Assembly: GCF_000224515.1 (NCBI RefSeq)
Contig: NZ_AGAF01000218.1
Location: 1-39,827, forward strand
Origin: Desulfosporosinus sp. OT
GTDB taxonomy: Bacteria > Bacillota > Desulfitobacteriia > Desulfitobacteriales > Desulfitobacteriaceae
Reading direction: 5' to 3'
Length of the DNA: 39,827 bases
Part shown: in pieces, positions 17,584 to 24,851 of the stretch
Layout of the letters: every line of letters starts with the position of its first letter
How positions within the stretch are numbered: the first letter of the stretch is position 1
Notes under the pieces: generated by a model
Database searches by the model: none
The model's input: only the letters and a program-made list of their open reading frames with translations
What the model was told of the DNA's origin: nothing
Position numbers and translations under genes: made by a program

Positions 17584-18459
17584 GTGAGAAACGTAATCGT
17601 AGCGGCGACTCAGATGAGTTGTTCTAGCAGCATTGAAGGAAATATCGAAAAAGCGGATGCGCTTGTTAGACGAGCAGTGGATAAGGGCGCCCAAATTATT
17701 TTATTGCAAGAGTTGTTTGAAACCCCGTATTTCTGTCAGAAGGAAAAGTCCGATTATTATGCTTATGCGACAGAGTTAGAATTGAACAAAGCTGTTCAGC
17801 ATTTTAGGCAAGTAGCCAAAGAGCTTCAGGTGGTTTTACCGATCAGCTTCTATGAGAAGAGAAACAATGCCCGCTATAACTCTCTTGCCCTCATAGATGC
17901 CAATGGAGAAGTGCTGGGGAAATATCGCAAGAGTCATATCCCTGATGGTCCCGGTTATGAAGAAAAGTTCTACTTTAACCCAGGAGATACAGGTTTTAAG
18001 GTCTGGAGTACCAAGTATGCAAAAATCGGTGTTGGGGTCTGCTGGGATCAATGGTATCCGGAGGCCGCCCGATGTATGGTCTTAAGGGGTGCTGAAATAC
18101 TTTTTTATCCAACAGCCATCGGTTCGGAGCCTCAAGATGGATCGATCGATTCTAAGGACCATTGGCAGACTTGTATGTTAGGGCATGCCGCAGCAAACTT
18201 GGTTCCCGTGGTTGCTTCCAATCGGATTGGGGTTGAGGTAGACGAAGATTCGAGTATTACCTTCTACGGATCCTCCTTTATTGCAGATGGGCAAGGGAAC
18301 AAGGTTGCCGAAGCTGGTTGCGCGGAAGAAACAGTTCTAGTTGCTGAGTTTGACTTGGATCAACTCGAGATACAGCGGCTCGAGTGGGGAATCTTCAGAG
18401 ACCGTCGGCCTGATCTATACAAAATTATTTCGTCTTACGATGGGGAGTTAAGTTTCTAG
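17584..18459 (+). CDS. aguB: N-carbamoylputrescine amidase
   Basis: This 291-aa nitrilase-superfamily enzyme cleaves N-carbamoylputrescine to putrescine, CO2 and ammonia. The Glu-Lys-Cys triad is visible: Glu43 in LLQELFETPYF, Lys116 in GKYRKSHIPDGPGYEEKFYF, and Cys153 in GVGVCWDQWYPEAAR. These flanks are characteristic of AguB rather than of generic carbon-nitrogen hydrolases. Start is GTG with an AGTAGGTG ribosome site. It sits directly behind aguA and ahead of a terminator, so the two form one operon. Its product would be a substrate for the carboxynorspermidine synthase at 594-1793. Confidence 0.95.
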   Translation: MRNVIVAATQMSCSSSIEGNIEKADALVRRAVDKGAQIILLQELFETPYFCQKEKSDYYAYATELELNKAVQHFRQVAKELQVVLPISFYEKRNNARYNSLALIDANGEVLGKYRKSHIPDGPGYEEKFYFNPGDTGFKVWSTKYAKIGVGVCWDQWYPEAARCMVLRGAEILFYPTAIGSEPQDGSIDSKDHWQTCMLGHAAANLVPVVASNRIGVEVDEDSSITFYGSSFIADGQGNKVAEAGCAEETVLVAEFDLDQLEIQRLEWGIFRDRRPDLYKIISSYDGELSF

Positions 18460-18464
18460 AAACC

Positions 18465-18497
18465 AGCCTTGCTTAAATGCAGGGCTTTAATTTTAAT
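18465..18497 (+). terminator. Terminator of aguA-aguB
   Basis: An 8-bp stem (AGCCTTGC / GCAGGGCT) with loop TTAAAT is followed by TTAATTTTAAT. It lies 6 bp after the aguB stop. Confidence 0.75.
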
Positions 18498-18652
18498 ATC
18501 CCTATCGAAAAGCGCTTCGACGGATTTAACTTAATAATCAAGAAGGGTTATTTGATTTTCTGAAGAATAGCTTCTAGAGGTTGTCTAAATCTGTAAGTCT
18601 AATTTTAAAGGTCCATTTCTCAATAATTGAAATTAAACGGCGGGGGGATTTT

Positions 18653-19498
18653 ATGCTAAGAATTGGTTTTCTAGGTCCGGAAGGCACCTTTTCCCAACGA
18701 GCTGCCCAAATTTATTCCTATAAGAATAACAATCATGCTGAATTAGTCAGTTTGCCGAGTATACGAGAAACTCTATTAGCAGTACAACATGGTGAGCTGG
18801 ATTTGGCCGTCATTCCTTTTGAAAATTCTTTAGAAGGCTCAGTCAATGTTGTTCTGGATAGTTTGGCTTGGGAGGTGGACTTGCTTATCATTAATGAGCT
18901 AATTCTTCCAATCTCACAGACCTTGATGATCACGCCTGGAGCGAGATGGCAGGATATCACGGAGGTTTTCACCCATCCCCAATCAGCTGGTCAGTGTCGT
19001 CTCTTTTTGGAGAGCCAACTTCCGCAAGCCGAGTTGCATTTAACAAACAGCAACTCAGAAGGAGCTAACCAAGCTAAAAGAAATGGAATCACAGCAGGGG
19101 CTATAGGTCCGGAACAAGCGGCAGACATCTTTGGGCTGGAAGTTGCCCTTCGTGATATACAGGACAAAGACAATAATTTTACTAGGTTTGTAGTCGTAGG
19201 GAAAAATTCAGATTCAGCCCACTCCACTGCAGATAAGAACAAGACCTCAATTGTCTTTTCGACCGAACATAAACCCGGTAGTCTCTCTTGCATTTTGAAT
19301 ATATTTAGCTTATGGGATATTAATATGAGTAAAATTGAATCAAGGCCGTCTCGAGGAAAGCTCGGTACATATATCTTTTTTATTGATATTGAAGGTCATA
19401 TGATCGACCCGGACGTTAGAGATGCTTTAACAATGGTAAAGCGAAAAACTACTTTTTATAAGTTTCTCGGTTCCTATCCAAGAGCGGAAATTGATTAG
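18653..19498 (+). CDS. pheA: Prephenate dehydratase
   Basis: This 281-aa monofunctional enzyme converts prephenate to phenylpyruvate in phenylalanine synthesis. The periplasmic-binding-like catalytic domain has the N-terminal GFLGPEGTFSQRAA and the essential TRF motif (residues 177-179, NNFTRFVVVG). A C-terminal ACT domain (about 196-275) has the ESRP phenylalanine-binding motif (229-232), so feedback inhibition is expected. The longest frame starts at 18581, but the ATG at 18653 follows GGGGGG and matches the family start. Its 3' end overlaps the convergent diguanylate cyclase gene by 4 bp inside a palindrome (see findings). Confidence 0.95.
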   Translation: MLRIGFLGPEGTFSQRAAQIYSYKNNNHAELVSLPSIRETLLAVQHGELDLAVIPFENSLEGSVNVVLDSLAWEVDLLIINELILPISQTLMITPGARWQDITEVFTHPQSAGQCRLFLESQLPQAELHLTNSNSEGANQAKRNGITAGAIGPEQAADIFGLEVALRDIQDKDNNFTRFVVVGKNSDSAHSTADKNKTSIVFSTEHKPGSLSCILNIFSLWDINMSKIESRPSRGKLGTYIFFIDIEGHMIDPDVRDALTMVKRKTTFYKFLGSYPRAEID

Positions 19499-19517
19499 TC
19501 AATTTCCGACCTTGGAT
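19476..19517. terminator. Coding palindrome at the convergent ends of pheA and the diguanylate cyclase gene
   Basis: The inner arms CGGAAATTGA (19485-19494) and TCAATTTCCG (19499-19508) flank loop TTAG. The outer arms ATCCAAG (19476-19482) and CTTGGAT (19511-19517) are separated from them by a 2-bp mismatch. The loop holds both stop codons (TAG plus, TAA minus). It may act as a bidirectional terminator although no T-run follows. Confidence 0.7.
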
Positions 19518-20484
19518 CAAGGTCCCATTCACCATCAAAAAACAGGAAGCTTTTTTTCCTGGATTTCTTTCTCCGATACATGGCAGTGTCGGCCTTTTTT
19601 ATTAGATCCTCTGGATCTTGAGTATCACTTGGATAAAGGCTTATACCTATGCTGATTGAGATATAGACAGCCTGGTCAAAAATTTTAAAGGGATGTTCGA
19701 AAGCACGGATCACTTTTTCGGCGATAATACTTACATCCTGTTTTGTCTTTATTTGAGATAGAACTATTATGAATTCATCGCCACCTAAACGTGAGAGGAG
19801 ATCGCTCTTACGAATACAAGATTGCAAACGTTCGGATACACTTCGCAATAGTTCATCTCCATAGGGGTGACCGAAATTGTCGTTCACTTGTTTAAACTCG
19901 TCAAGATCAAGAAACAAAACAGCCAAGAGTTCTGCATTCCGTTGGGCGTAGCTAATTGCAAGATTAAGTTGCTCACCAAGCAATGTTCTGTTTGGCAATT
20001 TAGTAAGACAGTCATGCAAAGCTTGGCGTTTATAAATTCCTTCTGAAATTTTTATATGTTCGTTTTCAGCTTCCAAAGTTTTTATTACGTTCTTTAGCTG
20101 GTAAACACGGCTTAGATGACTTGTTACATCCATGATTTGGATTAATGCATAGGTGTGTTCATTATAATAGACAGGACCGATCTGCATGTTTTGACGAATC
20201 ATATCATCGTTAGTTTTCTTAGATGGTAAAACAAAATTGTGATGCAGGGCCCCAGAACAAAAACGTTTCTGTCCGAAAAAGAGAGCTTTATGTAAGATCT
20301 CGTGAAAAATCTTGTCACCGAAACGAGGACAAATAGTTTTAATTTTTTGTCCTATCGATTGTTCCTTCAGAATATGTGTAAATTGTTCCAACCAGGTGTT
20401 CCAAATAACTATATCTAGGTTTTGATCAACTACGATCGTACCGATATTGACCTGATCAAGAACCTGTGAAAGTAGACTATCCAT
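19495..20484 (-). CDS. PAS-GGDEF diguanylate cyclase
   Basis: This 329-aa cytosolic protein would make cyclic di-GMP from two GTP. The N-terminal PAS-like domain (about residues 5-120, NIGTIVVDQNLDIVIWN) is followed by a short coiled linker (125-150) and a GGDEF domain (155-320). The active-site motif is an intact GGDEF at 234-238, and the product-inhibition I-site RxxD is present (RKSD, 225-228) exactly five residues before it. There is no membrane segment. Start ATG has GGAGG and overlaps the CheC-like gene by 8 bp, so it is the last gene of a receiver/CheC/cyclase operon. It ends in a palindrome shared with pheA. Confidence 0.92.
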   Translation of the reverse strand: MDSLLSQVLDQVNIGTIVVDQNLDIVIWNTWLEQFTHILKEQSIGQKIKTICPRFGDKIFHEILHKALFFGQKRFCSGALHHNFVLPSKKTNDDMIRQNMQIGPVYYNEHTYALIQIMDVTSHLSRVYQLKNVIKTLEAENEHIKISEGIYKRQALHDCLTKLPNRTLLGEQLNLAISYAQRNAELLAVLFLDLDEFKQVNDNFGHPYGDELLRSVSERLQSCIRKSDLLSRLGGDEFIIVLSQIKTKQDVSIIAEKVIRAFEHPFKIFDQAVYISISIGISLYPSDTQDPEDLIKKADTAMYRRKKSRKKSFLFFDGEWDLDPRSEID

Positions 20485-21095
20485 TTAAATCCTCCGAAAG
20501 TTCGTTGACTTTTTCCAAAAGTAAAGAAACAGAATTCAAACTTAAGGCGATAAGAACAGCTCCTGTTATTCGGGTTTTAGATAGTGTAAAAGATGTATGT
20601 AATACAAGAATGTAGATATCGTTTTCTAAGAGGATTTTCTGAGTTTCAGATAAAGAAATAAGTTCAATTTCTGGTAAAGAGTATTCCACTCGAATATTTA
20701 ATAAGTTGCCAAACTCTCCAATAATTGCATTGATAATAAGATTGCCAATTTCTCTTAAAATATCTAAATCCGTATCAACTAAACAGATGATGTTTTCATT
20801 TTCCACCGGTAATACAGGTTCCCCTACACAGGCAGTGACCAATAGTTTAGCCTGTTCTGGGGGAAATACTAGAAACGCTTTACCTTGAAATCCATTTCCG
20901 AAACTCATCGAAGAAGAAACTACATGACCTGAGGAGAAAACGGATAAATATTTATATTCTGAAAAATCCAATTCAGAAACTGTCATGTGTTAATTCAATT
21001 TTTTGATAAACCATTTCCGATAAAAGGTTAGCCGCTTGACCAATATAGACATTCACTAATTCGGTTAGAATGTCCTTTTGCATTAAACTAAGCAC
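20477..21095 (-). pseudogene. CheC-like phosphatase, frameshifted near its N-terminus
   Basis: The family N-terminal helix (QKDILTELVNVYIGQAANLL) is encoded from GTG 21095 or ATG 21083 and runs into a stop after IELTHDSF. The remaining 169 codons are open in the next frame from 20986 (TVSELDFSEY...) and contain the body of a CheC-type domain, GFQGKAFLVFPPEQAKLL and the second conserved helix DILREIGNLIINAIIGEFGN. Removing one base near 20987-20990 (for example the C of ACACATG) fuses them into about 200 aa, the normal CheC size. The CheC Asn of the second helix pair is present (GNLIINAI). A frameshift or sequence error is more likely than reinitiation. CheC proteins dephosphorylate CheY-type receivers, and one lies directly upstream. 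Confidence 0.7.
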
Positions 21096-21459
21096 CAAAC
21101 TCCCCCTTAACAATGTTAATAAGTTGTTCTGATTTTTCCTTGTTGAAGGGTTTGTGGATAAAGGACGTTATCCCGAATATCTCAATTTCATCTCTTGTGG
21201 CTCTTTGAACATCGGCTGAAAATACAATAATTTTTATAGATGAGTCGACTTCCCTAATTAATTTTAAAAGCTCCCATCCGTTCATTTCGGGCATTAAGAG
21301 GTCCATGATGATCAAATCTGGTTTCTCTGTGCGATAAAGGTTATAACCTTCAACTCCATTGTTGGCCATTAATAATTCTAAGTTTGGAATGTTGATTTGC
21401 AATGCCTTTCCTACTAAAGATCTTACAAAATTAGAATCATCTACAACTAAAATTTTCAT
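21088..21459 (-). CDS. Single-domain response regulator (CheY-like)
   Basis: This 123-aa stand-alone receiver domain has the acidic pair Asp7-Asp8, phospho-acceptor Asp53 in IIMDLLMPEMNG, switch Ser81 and Lys103 in FIHKPF. There is no output domain. It is the first gene of an operon with the CheC-like and GGDEF genes; the CheC-like gene begins 4 bp beyond the stop or overlaps it if GTG 21095 is used. Start ATG has AAAGGAA upstream. The likely role is to receive phosphate from an unlinked kinase and pass it to motility or c-di-GMP control. Confidence 0.92.
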   Translation of the reverse strand: MKILVVDDSNFVRSLVGKALQINIPNLELLMANNGVEGYNLYRTEKPDLIIMDLLMPEMNGWELLKLIREVDSSIKIIVFSADVQRATRDEIEIFGITSFIHKPFNKEKSEQLINIVKGEFGA

Positions 21460-21709
21460 GAGCCCATTTCCTTTCAGATAATAATAAATTTCACAAGAGA
21501 GTCTGAGTATTATAAAGCCTTTGCAGAGGATGTGACACTATCAATAAACGAAACTCTAGAGTGTTTGGCATATTTGGTTGTTTCTTCCTTTTGTATTTCT
21601 ATTTTTTCTTTGAAATACCTTTTTTAGATGTAGCTAAAATGTTTATTATTTTACCTAAGAACGAGGGAAGTCGTTCACCGAAAACAAAGGGCTTTTACAC
21701 ATTGATAAA

Positions 21710-21741
21710 TTGTAAACCCCGAAAAGACTATGGGTTGACAA
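21710..21741 (+). promoter_or_regulatory. BirA operator (biotin box) upstream of bioB
   Basis: TTGTAAACC, 14 bp, then GGTTGACAA. The two 9-bp halves are inverted repeats with one mismatch, which is the BirA box layout of Firmicutes. TTGACA within the right half could serve as a -35 element, but the matching -10 is poor. The site lies 97 bp before bioB. The rest of 21460-21837 shows only a 7-bp GC-rich hairpin near 21771-21805 and an implausible short frame. Confidence 0.75.
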
Positions 21742-21837
21742 TAAGGTCACAATGACACAAATTTAAAGTGCGCCCCTGCTTTATGTGGTTTACAGTGGGG
21801 TGCAGGCTATTAAAAACGTTACTGAAAAGGAGAGCCC

Positions 21838-22809
21838 ATGAATAAGGTTGACGTGATTAACCGGTTAGAAGAAAAGGTTTTGGCTGGTCTGGAAATTACC
21901 CAAGCAGAGGCCCAAGATTTGGCAGAGTTGGACGGGCCTGATCTGTATCGGCTTTTTACTGCTGCTAGCAGGATTCGTGATTTACGAGTTGGCAAAAAGG
22001 TAGAGCTGTGCGCTATATTAATGCTAAATCTGGTCGGTGTTCAGAAGACTGTAAATTTTGTGCCCAATCAGTGCATCATCAGACAGAAGTGGACGTTTAT
22101 GATTTGTTGGATGAAGACTCAATATTGCAACGAGCACTGCAAATGGAAAGGGAAGGAGCTGAGCGGTTTTCCTTGGTGACAAGCGGCCGGGGAATAAATG
22201 AAGGGGATTTTCCTAAAGCCTTAGCCATTTACCGCCGCTTAGCCCGAGAAACGAACCTAAAACTTTGTGCATCCTTAGGAATAATTACCGTAAATATGGC
22301 CCGAAGCTTAACGGAAGCTGGTGTAACCATGTATCATCATAATCTGGAAACATCAGAAAGCTATTTTCCTCAGATATGTACAACTCATAGCTATCAAGAT
22401 CGCATCAACACTATAAAAGCTTGCCAGGCTGCCAATTTGGAGGTCTGTTGCGGCGGAATTATTTCGTTGGGTGAAACTATGGGTCAGCGCTTTGAGATGG
22501 CCTTTACCTTGAGAGACTTGAAGGTTCAGTCAGTCCCCATAAATATTCTTAATCCCATCAAAGGAACGGTACTGGAGAATCAGAGTGTTTTACCAGCTTT
22601 GGAAATATTACAAACGATTGCCATCTATCGATTTATTTTGCCAGAAGCAAAGTTGCGCTTCGCAGGTGGTCGCGAAAATGCCCTGCGTGCAGGCTTTAGG
22701 CTATTTGGCGGGAATCAATGCTACTTTGGTAGGTAGTTATTTAACCACTTCCGGGCGTACCGTTGCTGAAGATATCCAAATGATCGTAGACATGGGGTTA
22801 GAAGTATAG
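21838..22809 (+). pseudogene. bioB: Biotin synthase, interrupted by two single-base indels
   Basis: The composite 323-aa product is a radical-SAM enzyme inserting sulfur into dethiobiotin. The N-terminus (MNKVDVINRLEEKVLAG...) is in one frame to GKKVELCAI. The rest, from INAKSGRCSEDCKFCAQS with the CxxxCxxC cluster ligands, is in a second frame (22008-22736). The C-terminus QALGYLAGINATLVGSYLTT is back in the first frame to the stop at 22809. One missing A in ATATTAATG near 22014 and one extra G near 22690 (CTGCGTGCAGG) explain both shifts. All conserved residues remain. With a clear BirA box and GGAGAG ribosome site it looks functional apart from the indels, so sequence error is a real alternative. 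Confidence 0.85.
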
Positions 22810-22819
22810 TTGCTCTTGG

Positions 22820-24496
22820 CTACGTTTTTAGACAAGAGGGAAGTTTCTGCCATCTCTCAGAACTAATTCTGTTGGCCGCCGTGAACAACTTAACTCTTTT
22901 CTTCAATGTATAACGAGTAAAATCAAACTCATTGGAATAATTATGCCTTAGAACGCCCTGCAAAAAATATTTGTTGGTAATATTGCTGGTTTCGATAAGT
23001 TCGTTTTTAAATCTTTCAAATATATCCTGGAACTTAATTATATTTCGGTCAATGTCGATAATTGCTTCGTGGATTTTTTTCAGTAACTCTTTGCTAATCT
23101 TGATGCCACTGGGCAGTATTCGTTTTCCTCTATCACATAATATCGTCAGTTCAGTCAACCTTACATCAATTGCTCGGTTGTTCTCGGGCAGACGAACATC
23201 ACCAAACAACTCACGCACATAATTGCGAAAACGAATTGATTCAGAATCGTCGTATAGTTTGATCCCATCAGGATAGTACCTTTCAAGCACGGCATAGTAC
23301 ATTCGTGAAAGGCTTGCTCTTTTCTTCAGATAAACTTTACCGATTAGGCGATAGTCGACTAGAACGAGTCGTCTAGCATCGTCCATTGACAGAGCAAAGG
23401 TGAAATTACCCAAAACATTGGCTATCAATTCATCCACCGATTCAGAATTGAGTATCTCAGGCAAGCCCTCTTTCAATTCGATTATTAATTCATACCATTT
23501 CTGGTCTCCGATGATGAAGCCATTAAGTTCGTCAGACCAATGTGCTGTGGAGCAGTTACTTTTTTTTAGAGAATATATAAATATATCGGATAAACTGCCT
23601 AGCAGTTCGGTTATATCATCAAGAGAGATATACCCGGCATTTTTGCTAAAGGCATAAAGTATATAATGAGGCATCGTCCTAGTAATATAACGATCGAAGC
23701 GTCCTAGAAATTTCTTCTCTATTTGACGTACTCCTTCATGGGTAAGTTCATAGGCGATACTTGTTTGTTCAAGTGTTGCTCCCTGGGCACGTTTTCTAAG
23801 TATTCCTTCATCTCGTTCGTTTTTAGACAAGTTGTGTAGCTCTTCTCTCAATAGGTTCTTCCTGTCTTTACTCAACCATTTTACGACCTTAATTAGTTGT
23901 GGGATGTCCTTTTGGTCTATTGTCAGAGTTAATATGTTTAATAGATCTCTGACCTGGTATATATGGGTCCTTTCAAACAGTTTCATTAGCCCACTTGTCT
24001 CATCTTTCACTCCAAATGCTGAGATCAAGGGAGTAATTCTTGCTTCATAATTATTAAAGGCTAGAGAGTTAATAAGCTGATTAAGCTCAGTCCTATTTTT
24101 TTTGGCATCCTCATAAGTGTCTACATAGGAATTCAAAACTGATATTAGACCTGCAAGACCTGTGTAGTTTTTTAAACACCAACTACACAGATCCTCTCCC
24201 AATAGCTCTGTAATTTCAAGGAGTTTGTTCGAAATCTCGGAATTAATACCATTTGCTTTATCAAATTCAGCAATCGAAAATGAAAACAACTTACTAAAGG
24301 CAACAGCTTTAGAAGGGTCATCAAGGCAAACATTAATCATTTCCGTGCCTAAGATACTATCGTCGGTTTGAGCATAGTCGGTCGTTTCTTTTAAATTTAT
24401 CGTGCCTTCACAATGGATCCTGGCAGTGCCTTTTCCTTCATATTGTCTATGAGGATCTGTAAATAAATGAAATAAATGTTTTTGTTTTAAAACCAT
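22820..24496 (-). CDS. Large protein with a sigma-70 region-4-like helix-turn-helix, unknown function
   Basis: This 558-aa soluble protein is of unknown family. Residues about 224-270 resemble sigma factor region 4 (LSKNERDEGILRKRAQGATL, then YELTHEGVRQIEKKFL), the segment that reads the -35 element. No region 2 or other sigma core is present, so it is unlikely to be a normal sigma factor. Residues 1-220 are mainly helical, and about 270-535 look like consecutive helical or winged-helix segments (for example YYPDGIKLYDDSE and FKNELIETSNITNKYFLQG). It is convergent with bioB, 10 bp away. ATG is preceded by AAGGAG. Transcription appears to start at 24692 and to pass a hairpin-rich leader with a terminator. 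Confidence 0.75.
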   Translation of the reverse strand: MVLKQKHLFHLFTDPHRQYEGKGTARIHCEGTINLKETTDYAQTDDSILGTEMINVCLDDPSKAVAFSKLFSFSIAEFDKANGINSEISNKLLEITELLGEDLCSWCLKNYTGLAGLISVLNSYVDTYEDAKKNRTELNQLINSLAFNNYEARITPLISAFGVKDETSGLMKLFERTHIYQVRDLLNILTLTIDQKDIPQLIKVVKWLSKDRKNLLREELHNLSKNERDEGILRKRAQGATLEQTSIAYELTHEGVRQIEKKFLGRFDRYITRTMPHYILYAFSKNAGYISLDDITELLGSLSDIFIYSLKKSNCSTAHWSDELNGFIIGDQKWYELIIELKEGLPEILNSESVDELIANVLGNFTFALSMDDARRLVLVDYRLIGKVYLKKRASLSRMYYAVLERYYPDGIKLYDDSESIRFRNYVRELFGDVRLPENNRAIDVRLTELTILCDRGKRILPSGIKISKELLKKIHEAIIDIDRNIIKFQDIFERFKNELIETSNITNKYFLQGVLRHNYSNEFDFTRYTLKKRVKLFTAANRISSERWQKLPSCLKT

Positions 24497-24534
24497 AAAA
24501 TCAACTCCTTCTATATTTGTTTAAAAAAACACAA

Positions 24535-24570
24535 AGTGAGCCCTTAATTTTTAATAATTAAGGGCTCACT
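24535..24570 (-). terminator. Intrinsic terminator in the leader of the region-4-like gene
   Basis: A perfect 15-bp inverted repeat (arms 24535-24549, 24556-24570) with a 6-nt loop is followed on the minus strand by TTTGTGTTTTTTT. It lies only 39 bp upstream of the ATG, between the promoter and the gene, so it can act as an attenuator or end a short RNA. Confidence 0.75.
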
Positions 24571-24580
24571 AAAACACTTG

Positions 24581-24662
24581 ACCGCTCCAAATCAGCTATC
24601 GATTTGGTGCCCGGTTATGAAATTATAAAAGCCGCCAGATATCGTTAGACATCTTGACGGCT
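24581..24662 (-). ncRNA. Structured leader RNA, two hairpins, class unknown
   Basis: Transcribed on the minus strand, hairpin 1 (24662 to 24630) pairs AGCCGTCAAGAT with ATCTGGCGGCT with one bulged A. Hairpin 2 (24607 to 24587) pairs CCAAATC with GATTTGG and is closed by an outer ACCG/CGGT helix. They are followed by the terminator at 24570-24535. I could not match it to T-box, c-di-GMP, SAM, TPP, purine or other riboswitches by their conserved cores. Confidence 0.5.
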
Positions 24663-24698
24663 CCATTGCCGATTGATTAACTTTAAGTCCTGCTTAAA

Positions 24699-24727
24699 AT
24701 AATACCTTTCAAATTGTAATTTGTCAC
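24699..24727 (-). promoter_or_regulatory. Promoter of the leader and region-4-like gene
   Basis: On the minus strand GTGACA, 17 bp, TATTAT. The start of transcription would be near 24692, giving a leader of about 195 nt before the ATG at 24496. Confidence 0.6.
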
Positions 24728-24851
24728 TATATAAAATAGCTCATAAATGGGAGGTATCATAAGTTATATCGTAGTTAAGAGCTATATTTGATCGTTACGC
24801 AATATTCCTCAATATTTTAATTTACTAAGTTCATGCTCATAACGTATTCAA

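Noticed and set aside
18460-18652. Regulatory RNA before pheA
   Set aside because: Apart from the aguB terminator only a short TCGAA/TTCGA hairpin is seen; no T-box or attenuator.
21561-21755. 64-codon frame upstream of bioB
   Set aside because: Low-complexity Phe/Tyr-rich start, no ribosome site, and it runs through the BirA box; likely chance.
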